A DNA stretch of 64,000 bases, taken from Rhipicephalus microplus. Taxonomy: Eukaryota; Arthropoda; Arachnida; Ixodida; Ixodidae. Within the stretch, counting starts at the first letter, position 1. Each line of letters starts with the position of its first letter. The notes under the pieces were generated by a model. The model saw only the letters and a list, made by a program, of their open reading frames with translations. It was not told the origin of the DNA and made no database searches. The DNA lies in assembly GCF_043290135.1 (NCBI RefSeq), contig NC_134705.1, forward strand, positions 36,955,771 to 37,019,770, written 5' to 3'. The translations under genes and the position numbers were made by a program. This document shows positions 33,972 to 45,290 of the stretch, piece by piece.

Positions 33972-34095
33972 ATGTAACACAGGGCAAGACTACACGGACA
34001 CTCAAGATGGGACAAATTGCTCTTTTGCCCACATAGTCGTGCGCTGTGTTAAAATGTGTTAAAATACTGTCACCAACTGGCCCAGCTTTCAGTCC
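33972..34095 (+). repeat. Hairpin repeat, copy 3
   Basis: AACACAGGGCAAGACTACAC pairs with GTCGTGCGCTGTGTT across GGACAAATTGCTCTTTTGCC. It is followed by TTAAAATACTGTCACCAACT and GGCCCAGCTTTCAGTCCTTC. It lies about 1.2 kb downstream of the Penelope-like fragment on the same strand, which is the main reason to suspect a link. Confidence 0.6.
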
Positions 34096-34099
34096 TTCT

Positions 34100-35045
34100 G
34101 TGTACATGCGCTCATTTTTGGACGTCCCATTATTACAGACCTAGCTACCCAGTATGACGCACCTTTTCTGCATAATTTTGATAGAATTGCTTTGTATATG
34201 TAGTAAACTGTTTTTCTTGCATGCTCATCTACTGATGACGCAACCAGCATCAAGATGCTAGAGACCACAAGAGCGCACAGAAAGAGTTTCAGCATTCGCG
34301 CGTGCGATCATACTGGTGCCACACGTGCACTTTTGATTGCAATCAGCTAGGGCGTCAGCGCCAAACTCGATCTGGCACAGCAACAACAGACCTATCGATC
34401 TCGATCAAAAGTATTTGAGTGACACCAGCATTAGTCACCGCTAACTGCCCGAACTAATCGGATCAAATACGGTGCAGCCGTTGTCTAACAGCGATGTAAA
34501 AGGTGCGACATAGCAAAAAAGAACCTGTGTGACAGTGGTGTTGTCAGTACAGTGTGTCAGACCTTAAATCTCATTCGGAAGTATGCCTGCTCAAACATGA
34601 TCACGCCTACGCGGGAGTAATTCAACGCTACGACTCGCATGAACCAGCTAACCCCAACGTATTATCAACTGTGCAGGGAACTAAATTTTTCAAACAAACC
34701 ACCATACAGCACACACAAAACAGCCAGCACTTGAGCATATCACATCGACGTGGGATGTCGGTAATTTAACGCTACCACTTGCACGAAACACCCACGGCGC
34801 TCGATGTCCCCCCTTTGAAGGATCGGTCGGCCGAGAATCACTACCACACCACCAGATTCGCAAGGAGTATTACCACAATCCGTACACACCACCGCACAAC
34901 GCGAACCATAATCAACGTTGACCCAAATGAAGGAAGCGCTGACAGTCGACGTCGGCGCACCACTAGGGACTAAAGCGCCTAGAGATGTTCGCGCGATTTA
35001 GTTGCCTAGGCAGCGCGTGGTTGCCAGAAAAGCACCTAGGGCCCA
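34100..35045. other. Unassigned DNA, moderately GC-rich
   Basis: No family text. Composition shifts toward GC from about 34780, ahead of the retroelement that follows. Confidence 0.4.
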
Positions 35046-35844
35046 GCCACTTCTATTAGTTCGCACCATTACTCGCCGTGGTGCTGCAGTCACCGGCTGC
35101 AACGGTGCTGGATTGTAAAGGCACGGCGGGGCAGCCCGCATGGCCATCGACGTCAGTGCTGCCACGGAGGGATGCTGCTACTCTTGGACGCCGGCTCAGG
35201 ACACGTGAAGTTCTGACCATCTGCCCCTCCTGCGGTCAATTTATTATGGCAAGGTCCTCAGGGACCGAGAGTACCACGTGGTGGACAGGCAGGCCTTGCG
35301 GCTGCTCTCTAAGGTGGACACAAGTGGTGGGTACCTCATGCGGATGGTGGCCGGCAGCGCTGGAGAAGCATCAGTCCTCACCAAGGTCGAGCAGGGGTAG
35401 CCCGTCCCGGACATCAAACATTTGGAACTGAGGGTGGCACAGCGGAGAGCAGAGCGACAGGCTCTGAGTAGGGCGCTACTGTAGCTATAGGCAGTGTTCC
35501 ATAGGTCGATGCAGTGTGCAGACGCCATGCTCGCAGCTGCAAAAACCAGGGCTGAGGGACCATCTGTGCCTCGATCAGCAGCTCCATGTGTGAAGCCCGC
35601 ACCTGGCGATTGCTGAAGTGCCTCCTGATGGTGCCCTCGGGTCTTGAATCAGGTGCTGTTCGTGGCAGTTCACATGGCTATCCCTGCCGCCGAGCTGGCT
35701 GCGCCCCTGCCGACCGGTTTGCCAGTAGAGACATCGCTTAGCAGGCAACACTACCCCTATGGCCTCCCTACCGTATCGAGCCTCTTGTTATGATTAGGAA
35801 CGAGTAGTCACACAGATGCAACAATTGTGCAATGAGCCGATAGG

Positions 35845-37100
35845 ATGCACAAGCTCGCGGCAGCCCTAGAAAGATTTAAGCGACCCAGCACCCCAGCAGC
35901 CCACAGGATCACCTCCCAGATGCTCTGCCACTTGAAAACGGGAAGCCGTCAGCGTCTCCTGGGGTACTTCCACGACGTCTTGGACACCTGTGTGCTCCCA
36001 GAGTCCTCGCGCACCGTTTCTGCGGCACCAATCCTGAACCCCCGGAAGAAAGCCACTGCACTCTCCTCATACATGTCAGTATCTCTGACATCTGCAGCCT
36101 TCAAGATGCTGGAGAGTGTGGCCTTAGAGAGACAGCAGTGGATTGCTGACCAGCTGGGCATCTTACCGGAGCAACAGAAAGGCTTCATGCCGGTGCACTG
36201 CCGACTACATCACAGACGTCGTCGCTACCTTGGGGGATGCCAAGAGCTGTGGGGATGTGGTCAAGCTGCTGCTGCTCGACATGAAGAGCGCCTTGGATGA
36301 TCACCTGTACGTGGTCGTCGAGGTGGTACTTTACCGACTTGGCGTCAGTGGGCGCCTCCATGGCATTGTGACCACCTTCCTGTTTAGGAGGACCTTCTGC
36401 ATTTGTGTTGGAGGGCAGACCAGCCAGCCCAGGGACATCATAGCAAGTGTCCCACAGGGCCCGATACTCAGTCCTTTCCTCTTCAACATGGCGCCAGCAA
36501 GACTTCCAGCGTCCCTCATGACAGACATTAGGTTCCGGCCCACTGCTTCATCTATGCTACGACGTGACACTCTGGGCAATGGGTAGGTGGTCCATTCTTG
36601 CCATCAGGAGATCTCTGCTTGCAGCCCTTCACGTGGTGATCTCCTTCCTCGGTGGAAATGACCTCAAGGACTGTGTCACAAAGATCGAGGTACTGCTGAT
36701 CCACCCATTTCCTCCGGCAGGGGTCCACGTTAGCAGCTGAGCGTCAACAACCGTGGTCTCCCAAGGAGGACAAAAGTTAGGTACCTGGGCCTCATCATTC
36801 ACCAATGGCTCACCTGGATCCTTGCTGCCAAGGCCACTAAACCCAGGCCCGATGCGTCCAGGGCGCTGTCAACGAGCAGCAGCAGCGTGGCTGGGTGTGC
36901 TCCACCAAGTTGGCACTGCGACTCACCAGGCCGCAGTGACCACTGTCCTGCTGTATGCCCTCACACTGGTGATCCTGACGCCAGCCAGGAGACTCTTGCT
37001 GAAAATACTGCACAGGGGAGCCTTGAGGGCCATCCTTGGACTCGCTAAAAGCTTCCCAGTATCGACAGTGCTAGCGGAGGCGAGAGGGTAGCCCCTGTCG
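35845..37100 (+). pseudogene. Reverse transcriptase of the RNase H-bearing non-LTR element
   Basis: RT blocks are seen in order: LNPRKKATALSSYMSVSLTSAAFKML and GILPEQQKGF (35845-36190), then LLLLDMKSALDDH (about 36270), QPRDIIASVPQGPILSPFLFN (about 36430-36490), the active-site region (36540-36580) and the thumb (LLYALTLVILTPARRLLL about 36950). Runs over 20 residues are shown only in part. At the active site the text CFIYA is followed by a one-base loss (36551-36563), so the two catalytic Asp codons are out of frame and a TGA follows. Several other frame changes occur, for example near 36190 and 36720. Confidence 0.82.
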
Positions 37101-37394
37101 CTACGCATGCTACATCATGCGCTGGGGCACATTGACCGCCTTCACTGTGCTGCAGATGGTGCACCTCTCCTGGCCCACCTGCACAGTCTGCCAGGGTCTA
37201 GGATAAAAAGCCTCACACCACTGTATCACCAGATGGCACTGGATCCGCCGACCCCTGCTGCCTCACCACCACCAAACTACCGGCCACCGTAGATGCACCT
37301 TCATCTGGACGGCGCGTTCAAACGCAAGGCACCTGCAGCTGCTCTACAGCAGGCAGCACCCTGAAAACACTAGAAGCAACTAAAGGGCCGGCTT

Positions 37395-37790
37395 CAGGTG
37401 CACACAGATGGATCCCTGATGCCGGGCTGAACTGCCGCGGTGACATGCATCGTTCCTGCACGGAGAAGCAGAAGGCAATATAAACTGGCATTGTTGGGGA
37501 GCTTCACAGCGGCAGAGCTGGCCGGTCTTCACCTGGAGGTTGACCTCCTATTGGAGGACATCCCAATGCAGTTTTTGGCTGTCCTCTGTGACAAAAAGGT
37601 GGCACTGTAGACCGTGGCCAACATCCGACGCGCCGGGCTGACCGACAGCCTCCTGGTGGCCAAGTACCAGGCCCTTGCTTCTTTGAGGCATCTGCCTCCT
37701 TTCACTGCCTACCATTTCCCGTGGGCATAACCAGCCACGAGGAGGGGGACGCGCTTGCCAAGACTGCACGTAAGCCTGGCGGCTTCTTCA
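37395..37790 (+). pseudogene. RNase H domain of the non-LTR element
   Basis: The catalytic pattern is readable: Asp in VHTDGSLMPG (about 37400), Glu in FTAAELAGLHL (about 37505-37535) and Asp in VLCDKKVAL (about 37580-37605). In-frame stops interrupt (TGA after LMPG, TAG after KKVAL), and the last part is frameshifted. Confidence 0.75.
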
Positions 37791-37892
37791 ACCGGGCTGG
37801 GGCAGCCAGGGACTACATGCAGGCACATAGCAAGCGGTTCTTTCCACGATTCACCCAGACCACAGGGTGGCCTACAGACGAGCCCCAAAGCT

Positions 37893-38134
37893 TTGATTGA
37901 TTGATATGTGGGGTTTACCGTCCCAAAACCACTATATGATTATGAGAGACACCGTAGTGGAATGCTCCGGAAATTTAGACCACCTGGGGTTCTTTAACGT
38001 GCACCCAAATCTGAGCACACGGGCCTACAACATTTCCGCTTCCATCGGAAATGCAGCCGCCGCAGCCGGGATTCGAACCCGCGCCCTGTGGGTCAGCAGC
38101 CAAGTACCTTAGCCACTAGACCACCGCGGCGGGG
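37893..38134 (-). repeat. SINE 2 copy with 14-bp target-site duplication
   Basis: A full copy on the minus strand: head with CCGCGGTGGTCTAGTGGCTA (A box) and GGTTCGAATCCCGG (B box), body, and 3' end with ATATCAATCAATCA. It is flanked by CGAGCCCCAAAGCT at 37879-37892 and 38135-38148. The insertion lies inside the C-terminal coding region of the non-LTR element, so it is younger than that element. Confidence 0.95.
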
Positions 38135-38148
38135 CGAGCCCCAAAGCT

Positions 38149-38630
38149 GCTGCCAGAGACGGTCCTCACCAGGCGGGACCACGCCGCCTTGCTGCATCTG
38201 CGAACCAGCTGCGTTTGGACTGCTGCCCGCCGCCACGCCAAGAAACACTGTGCCTCCCCCGCCTGCAGTCAGTGTGGGGATCCTGAAACACTCGAACACC
38301 GCTGTGTGCCTGCCCTGCCCTGCCACAGGAACTTTCGAGGGTCACCACAGCTTATTGAAGACAGAGCCTAGCTGCCTCCTCACTGAAACACCTGCTCTTC
38401 CCGGCCCAAACTGCCAGCGCTCCGGAGCCTTGTAGAGTTCCTGGATGAGACCGGAATGCCTGCCTACCGATAAGCGGGGACCTGCTGATCCTGCTCCTGC
38501 TGCTTTGTTCGCTGGTCCGGCCATGATGAACAAGCCTGGACACCCTGCAGATACACACTCCTGTATCACCCCTATTCTCTTTCATTCCTTTTCCACTACA
38601 AGGCACTTGGCTGTGTCACCGAAGAGATAG
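38149..38630 (+). pseudogene. C-terminal region of the RNase H-bearing non-LTR element
   Basis: After the SINE the element resumes with LLHLRTSCVWTAARRHAKKH, then CASPACSQCGDPETLEHRC, a Cys/His motif characteristic of the C-terminus of such ORF2 proteins. A leucine-rich end follows (ALRSLVEFLDETG near 38425-38460, in another frame). Confidence 0.75.
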
Positions 38631-38639
38631 ACAGAATTT

Positions 38640-39110
38640 AGAAGCCTTCTTCCTTCTTATAGAATAACTCAACAACATTTCCCAGCGAGAATTGCAAAGA
38701 ACAGAGATACTGCTTCAGATGAGCATGCAGCAGCCTGGAGATTCTGTGCTGATGTACGTTGTTGAAATGCACCACCTGTTTCGGAAAGTTGACTCAGCTA
38801 TGTCCAAAGACAAGAAGGTGCGCTTTTTGATGAGAAGCGTAAAAAAATCTTTTTGCTAGGCTTCTATTAAACACCGCCTCTAGACTAGAATTCCTAAAGG
38901 ATGCCAGCAACTGGCATGCGAGGCATTGCCACCGCTTTTCAACGAGCTTAATGCGCACTGAAGCTGCTTCACCTTATTGTCCGCAAGACGACAACCCCAG
39001 AGTTCTTATTAGGTCCATCATTCGCAAAGAGACACGCATGATGTTTCTGACGTCTCAACCACAAGTCTCGTCCTTCGCTACCGTATCAAACAAGCTCAGC
39101 ACGTACTAGG
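38640..39110 (+). pseudogene. Ty3/gypsy gag fragment
   Basis: The frame from about 38704 reads LLQMSMQQPGDSVLMYVVEM, then HHLFRKVDSAMSKDKKVRFL and MRSVKKSF before a TAG. The minus-strand gypsy element at 39752-45677 has the related Gag text TRLFCHADPDMPEEKKVRFL. A further stretch (DDNPRVLIRSIIRKETRM) follows near 38990-39040. It is on the opposite strand from the neighbouring gypsy element and of a different subfamily, so it is an independent truncated insertion. Confidence 0.7.
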
Positions 39111-39751
39111 AATGCACAAATCATGTCAAACAATAAATGAACCATAAGTGATGCCCTACTCGAGCACTCTTGTCCCCGTAAGTGGCGATGTCTCAGAAAA
39201 ACTGGATGGCATAGTCGAAGTACACGCAAACTTGTTTTTTGACCACGGCATTTTTGCCGCCAGATGACTCAGTAACTTCAGAAACGGATGCTCATAAGTG
39301 TTGATCGCAAACTTTACTGCAGAGAAAAAGCACCTTAAAAGGGCGCTGCAACACATTATAAGCATGTTCAGAAAACGCTGCCGATCGCAAATATAGGCTC
39401 CCGACAACACGCGAGCCAAATATTATAGCACAGCACAAGAACTGGAAATCACAGCAAATTATGAAAGTAAGCTAAAAGTTGCTTTCACTTCTTTCGTGCA
39501 ATTACGTGTTGTACCGAAAATCAATGCGTAGTTAACACAAAGTCATGATTGGCTCATGTTATAAAAGTTAAGAACACCTCGGCGTTTTCTCCACGTTATC
39601 TTTCTTGTTTCGTTCCCGTGAAAACGTGAAGCGGAAACTTGTGGTGTCTCGATGTGGCGGGAGCGGGACTCTTGGAGCGAACAGACGCAGCAGACACGGT
39701 CGTACAAACAAAACAACACATATTTATTTCACTGCTTTAGAACGACAATAC
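39111..39751. other. Unassigned DNA; possible LTR remnant
   Basis: A TATA-like TTATAAAAG at 39558, GC-rich sequence after it and TATTTATTT at 39720 would fit an LTR remnant, perhaps of the gag fragment upstream, but no second copy was found. Confidence 0.25.
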
Positions 39752-40140
39752 TGTCACAAGGTCGCGACGTGGCCGAAGACAAGTGATTTTATGTTGGACT
39801 TCAGCTCTTTATTTGGGCGAACCTGTGCCCGGTAAACGGAAACACTGCTAACAGTAGCAGTCTTGTACAGATAGCAGTGAACGGAGCGTCGGCCGTCGAT
39901 CAACTACTGACAAGTGGCGAAGTGCATCGGCATTTATTTTCTTGCCATCGAATGTTCTAGAGTTAACGTTGGCGGTGACGTAGGTTGCAGAATAATCTGT
40001 ATAGCTGGCGTAGTGGGCGCGATCTTATTGAAAGGATATACTACAGCCCTGAAGCTTATCGAAAACTGCAGGCGGGGTTTCCGCTGAGAATTGTGTAGTG
40101 TACTGGGGCGATAACGAAACTTGAGGAATAGAATGTGGCA
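39752..40140 (-). repeat. 3' LTR of Ty3/gypsy element 2
   Basis: About 389 bp, starting TGCCACATTC on the minus strand (40140) and ending at GTGACA (39752). It shares CTTGTACAGATAGCAGT, GATCAACTACTGACAAG and TGGCGGTGACGTAGGTT with the other LTR. The minus strand has an AATAAA (plus TTTATT, about 39808). Confidence 0.88.
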
Positions 40141-40582
40141 TTGCCCCCCCCCCCCCTGAAAAAAGCAACGTCCCGATGCCTTAACTAAAGATGGAGGTAC
40201 AACAATAATGCAAGAAAGCACAATGAATATGTTACGATACAACAATAATACAAAAACACTGTTTCTGTTTGTTAACGCGCATGAAACGGCTTGGGCGCGT
40301 GACATGGCCGACTTCAGGCCGCGACTGGTGTCGTGGAGAGTTCGTGATGCCGTCGGGGACAACCACATAATCAAATGGGCCGAGACGATGAATCACCCTG
40401 TACGGTCCGAAGTACCGTCGCAGAAGTTTTTCAATAAGTCAACGCCGGCGTATCGGCGTCCACACCCAAACACGTTCACCGGGCTGGTATTCCACGAAGC
40501 GTCGTGGAAGATTGTAGCGGCGGCTGTCGGTCGTCTGTTGATTCTTGATACGGAAACGCGCGAGTTGGGCTTCTTCGGCGCG

Positions 40583-41360
40583 TTAAAGGTACTCACTCAC
40601 ATCGAGGTTTTCTTCGTCGGCAACGTTGGGTAACATGGCATCGAGCGTCGCTGCCGGGCTCCTTCCGTGGTCCAATTTGTATGGAGATATCTGCGTCGTC
40701 TCCTGCACCCCCGTGCTGTATGCGGAGGTCACGTACGGAAAAATGGCGTCCAACGTCTTGTGTTCGACATAGACGTACATTGCCGGCATATCAGCGATCG
40801 TCTTGTTTAGCCACTCGGTGAGGCCGTTGGTCTGTGGAAGGTACGCTGTCGTCCGTCGGTGGTTTGTTTGGCTCTATGCCAAGATCGCTTGAGTTAGGTC
40901 AGCAGTAAAGGCCGTTCCTCTGTCGGTGATGAGGACCACCGGGGCGCCGTTACCAGGGGAAATATTTTCGACGAAGAACTTAGCTACCTCGGATGCACTG
41001 CCTTTGGGCACGTGTTTTTTTTTCGGCGTATTGGGTGAGGTAGTCGGTAGCTACCACGATCCACTTGTTTCCGAAAGCCGACGTCGAGAACGGCCCCAGT
41101 CGGTCCATACAAATCTGTTGGAATGGTCGGCGAGGAGGTTCAATTGGCTGCAAAAAACCTGCTGGCATTGTCAGCGGTGCCTTGTGTCGCTGAATTGCCG
41201 GCATGTACCCACATAACGAGTGACGTCGGTGGTAAGACGTGGCCAGTAGTACCTTTCTTGTATCCTCGCGAGCATGTGGTAAACGCCGAGGTTCCCTGCC
41301 GTCGGATCATCAAGAAGGGTCTGCAGGAGCTCTGGCCACAGAGCTAAAGGCACCACAAGG
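40583..41360 (-). pseudogene. Integrase of Ty3/gypsy element 2
   Basis: Minus-strand fragments in three frames form an integrase. The zinc domain is at 41171-41356 (HMLARIQERYYWPRL). The core starts in ICMDRLGPF (Asp codon 41103-41105), then VLITDRGTAF (Asp 40922-40924), then NGLTEWLNKTIADM (Glu 40814-40816). All three catalytic residues are present, but frame changes near 41000 and 40870 separate them. The C-terminal text PYKLDHGRSP ends near 40590. Confidence 0.82.
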
Positions 41361-41379
41361 AGGTACTTGGCTCGGAGCG

Positions 41380-42040
41380 GTGAAATATTTTTCTTTTAAA
41401 GAAGACCATCATGCAGGAACAACGACACAAGTGCACGCTTGAATACCCTCGGGACTTCAGCGGTCCTGCCTTCGAGGTATCCTATTACGGCCTTAAGTTT
41501 AGGGTCAGCCCACTGTCGTTCAGCGAGGTTGTCGGCAGTTATCGTTCCCAAGAAGTAGTCGTCAGTCGGGTCGTCGGGTGGTGGCTGGTCGAAAGGCGCA
41601 CGAGAGAGGCAGTCGGCGTCGGAGTGTTTCTGGCTGGACTTGTAAACGACGGTAATGTCATATTCTTGAAGTATCAGGCTCCATTATGCTAGGCGACTTG
41701 AAGGGTCCTTGAAGGCAGCTAGCCAACGAAAGGCGTGGTGGTCGCTCACAACTTAAGGGCCTGCCGTAGAGGTAGGGCGAAATTTCGACGTAGCCCAGAT
41801 GATGGTGAGACACTCCGTTTCTGTTGTGAAATAATTGGCTTCTGCTTTGGCTAGCGATCAGCTGGCGTAACTAATAACCCTTTCAAGTCCATCAGCTCTC
41901 TGCACAAAAACGGCGCCGAGACCTACGCTGCTTGCGTCAGTGTGTATTTCTGTCTCAGCGAATTCGTCGAAATGGGCAAGTAACGGAGGCGTCTGGAGGT
42001 GATGTTTAAGCTCCTGGAAAGCGTGTTCCTGCGGCGTTTC
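41380..42040 (-). pseudogene. RNase H region of Ty3/gypsy element 2
   Basis: Between the RT and integrase the minus strand has RNase H-like text broken by stops, including the first-Asp region ([10 protein letters not shown] at about 41905-41940) and the tether region. It is more degraded than the RT. Confidence 0.65.
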
Positions 42041-42900
42041 CTACTTGAACTCCACGTCGGCCTTGGTAAGGTTACTGAGTGGATCGGAAATGCGGGCGAA
42101 GGTTTTCAAGAACCGCCTATAATAGGCGCACAGGCTAAGAAATTGGCGCACCGCCTTCTTGTGAGTGGGCGTCGGGAAGTCGGCGATGGCGGCTGTTTTC
42201 CGTGGATCGGTACGAACTCCAGACTTGCTGATAACGTGTCCCAGAAACAAGAGCTCCTCATACGCAAATCTGCACTTTTCTGGCTTTAGTGTGAGTCCGG
42301 ACGTCTTGATGGCTTGAAGTACAGCTTCAAGTAACCGAAGATGCTCGTCGAAACTCGAGGAAAACACGACGACGTCGTCCAAATACACACGACAAATCTG
42401 CCACTTCAATCCTGCTAGTACTATATCCATAACGCGTTGAAAAGTTGCAGGCGCTGAGCAAAGACCGAAGGGCATTACCTTAAACTTGAAGAGGCCGTCT
42501 AGTGTTATAAACGCCGTCTTTTCTCGGTCTCTTTCGTCGGCTTCAATTTGCCAATAGCCAGTCTTGAGGTCCATTGACGAAAAATATTTGGCGTTATGGA
42601 GCTGATCAAGCGCGTCATCTATTTGTGGGAGAGGATACACGTCCTTTCTTGTGATTTTGTTCAGGCGGCGATAATCGACGCAGAAACGTAGGGTGCCATC
42701 CTTTTAGTTCACTAACACCACGGGGGACGCTCATGGACTCTTGGACGGCTGGATTATGCAATCTTGCAGGATTTCCTCAACTTGTCTCTTCATGACCTCA
42801 CGTTCCCGCGTCAAAACCCCTGTACGCACTCTGACGGAGTGGTCTCGCATTTTTTTCGGTTATGATGCAATGTTTTGTGAATGGGGTCTGCTGAAGTTTC
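42041..42900 (-). pseudogene. Reverse transcriptase of Ty3/gypsy element 2 (YLDD intact)
   Basis: The frame 42041-42640 is open for 199 codons and carries YPLPQIDDALDQL, FSSMDLKTGYWQI, FITLDGLFKFKVMPFGL, SAPATFQRVMD, the active-site box YLDDVVVF (42374-42385 and following), ISKSGVRTDP and CAYYRRFLKTFARI. All three catalytic Asp are present. The N-terminal RT part (DGTLRF, YRRLN) lies at 42640-42760 and is interrupted by stops. This is the best preserved coding stretch in the window. Confidence 0.9.
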
Positions 42901-43559
42901 GATAACGACGAAAAGCAATCTTCGTATTGCAGCAGCAGGGCCTTGAGCTGTTCTCTCTTATGGTTCGGAAGTCTGGGATTGATGTCGAAAGCTATGGAAG
43001 GGGCTTGGTTTCTCTGAGCAGGTTTCGCAGAATCGGCGAGGGCGTAAGCACTGGTGGCTTCCACAATTTCTTCGATGTATGCGACCACCGTTCTTTTGTT
43101 CACATGTTTGTACTAATTGCTGAAATTTGTGAGCATTACCATTGCTTCGCCTCCCCGCAGCTCTGCGATTCATCATGCGACGCAAATATTTTGGGTAACC
43201 AACAGATACTGACTGCCTTCAAAGACGCCTTCCAAGTCAGGTGATACAGAAGCACCAACTGAAATAATGACGCTGGAGCGAGATGGAATGGTGACTTGTT
43301 CTTCCAGGACATTCAAGGCATGATTTCCTGACGGCGGGCGTGGCGGTAGTGCTTCTTCTGTTGATAGCGTTATCGACTTTGTTCTTATATTAAAGACAGC
43401 ACCATGGGAGCATAAGAAGTCCATGCCAAGAATGGCATCTCTAGAGCAACGCTATAGGACTACGCAGTCGGCAGGAGAAATACGGCCGGCAATGGTGACT
43501 CTAGCTGTGCAGATTCCTGCTGGCGTTACGACATGACCTCTGGCTGTGCGGAATTCGGG

Positions 43560-43900
43560 GCCTTCCTAAGCTGTCTTCAAATTCTTCAACTTCTCGGCGA
43601 ACAACCCACTAATGATGGAAGAGTCGGCTCCAGTATGGACGAGAGCGGTCACACTGTGGCCGTCGATAAGAACGTCGAAGTCGCTAGTTCGCTGTCTCGC
43701 GTTGCAGTTAGGCCGTGGCGTCGGGTCACGGCTTCGACGGCTTGTTCCGCTGCTTCTATGTTGCGTCGTCAGGTCACCTTCGATGAGTGAGGTTTCGTCG
43801 TCAAGACTTTGCCTGGTTGGTGTGGTGTTCGGAAAGCTCCATCGCGGCGTCGTCGTCGTCGGAGGATCTTCGGCAGTTCGTCGCACCCTTAGTTGCTGCC
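43560..43900 (-). pseudogene. Aspartic protease of Ty3/gypsy element 2, catalytic Asp replaced
   Basis: The minus-strand frame 43566-43886 reads DFDVLIDGHSVTALVHTGAD and SSIISGLFAEKLK. The position of the catalytic Asp in D-T-G-A-D is His (codon at 43635-43637, CAT), which would abolish activity. The N-terminal stretch is Pro/Arg-rich and links to the nucleocapsid. Confidence 0.82.
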
Positions 43901-43967
43901 CTTAGTTTCCCGGATATAGGCTACGAGACCGGCCCCGCGTTGGGCCAGAGTACTGATGGTGGTGCGG

Positions 43968-45290
43968 TTACATGCGGCGGCTGTGCGAAGGCGAACGGGA
44001 AGGACTTCGTGGTTCCCACTGAGTTCCTGTCACGTAGTCGGCGATGTCACGCGGCCGTTCCCCTGGCTGCGGACGTGGTGCATTGACGGCGAAGCCACGC
44101 GGTCCCATCTGTCGGTACTGGCAATGGTGGTATGTATGCCCGGCTTCGCCGCGGTGGTAGCAGCTCGGGCGGTTGTCAGGTGCGCGCCAAACGTCGGTTT
44201 TCCTCGGCGCACTGCGCTGGCCCACTGTCGAACAGCAGGACGTCAGTGGGGGTGGTGGCGGCGGAGGTGTCTGGCGGCGGAAGTGCACGGGATGGCGTTT
44301 TGGCGTTGACGAGGATGAGCGTTGTGGCGCACTGCAGCGGTGTAGCTCATAGCTTCCGGCTTGGGCAGTGGTGCTAGGGGAATTCGAAGCGATTGCCAAA
44401 CTTCTTCTAGCACAATGTCGGCAATCGAATCCACTTGAGGCTGCGCCAAAGGCTACAGCTTGTGCAGCTCTTCCCGTATGATCGCACGGATCCTTTCAAG
44501 TAGGGCTTCGGAGTCAATGGTCTGAGGAGCAGCGCAATCTGGAGTCAGGCGACGATTATACTGCCTGGTCCGCATGTCCAGGGTCTTTTCGATAGTCCTC
44601 GCTTCGGCTACAAATTTTTGGACGGTGTTCGGTGGATTTCTCGTCAGTCCCGCAAAAAGCTCCTGTTTGACCCCTCGCATGAGGAAACGAACTTTCTTCT
44701 CCTCAGGCATGTCTGGGTCAGCGTGACAGAATAGGCGGGTCATTTCTTCAGTGAAAATGGCAACATTTTCATTTGGTAGCTGAACCCGGGTCTTTAGTAA
44801 AGCAGCGGCCCTCTCTTTGCGAGCGACGCTCGTGAACGTAGGCAGGAATGCGCTGCCGAACACCTCCGAGGTTTGAAGCGCACACTCCTGATTTTCGAGC
44901 CAGGTCCTTGCGGTGTCTTCCAGGTAGACGTACACACGACGGAGCTTTTCTCCATTGTCCCAGTGGTTGAGGATGGCCACACGGTTGTATATTTCTAGCC
45001 ACGCCTCCGGGTCTTCGAACGATGACTCATGGAAAGTTGGTGGTTCTGTGGTTGATGCATGACGATCGTGGGCTGAGACGCTGCGGTTGTCATTTTCACT
45101 GCAGTCTAGGTGATGGCCTTGGTCTTCCGTGCCTTGTCTTGTAGGGATTTGTACTCCGGTGGTAGACCTTGCTGTCGGCGGCTTGTTAAATACTCCTGGT
45201 TGGCGTCAGTGTCTTCTCCGCGACATGAGCTGGGTTGACGGCTTGACGGGGGCGTCCGGTTCATGAACGAAGCAGCACCTCCATCAGAAG
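43968..45290 (-). pseudogene. Gag of Ty3/gypsy element 2
   Basis: The capsid-like frame is 44453-44980 (GEKLRRVYVYLEDTARTWLE, RVQLPNENVAIFTEEMTRLF, EEKKVRFLMRGVKQELFAG), preceded in another frame by an N-terminal piece (45106-45290). The nucleocapsid part at 43968-44399 has a Pro-run and the zinc knuckle CYHRGEAGHTYHHC (44121-44162). Its second Cys is Arg (CGC at 44151-44153). Gag is split by at least two frameshifts. Confidence 0.85.

Larger units (their letters stand above)
35050..38630 (+). mobile_element. Non-LTR retrotransposon with RT and RNase H, GC-rich, 5'-truncated, degraded
   Basis: The block is much richer in G+C than its neighbours and codes, in broken plus-strand frames, a pre-RT region, an RT, an RNase H and a C-terminal Cys/His motif. 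That domain order is typical of the I group (I/LOA/R1-related) and differs from the other retroelements in this window. No AP endonuclease was seen, so the 5' end is missing. A SINE 2 copy is inserted at 37893-38134 and splits the C-terminal region. Confidence 0.8.

Noticed and set aside
43587..44377. Several plus-strand open frames over the gag-protease region
   Set aside because: Shadows of the minus-strand Ty3/gypsy coding sequence in a GC-rich stretch.
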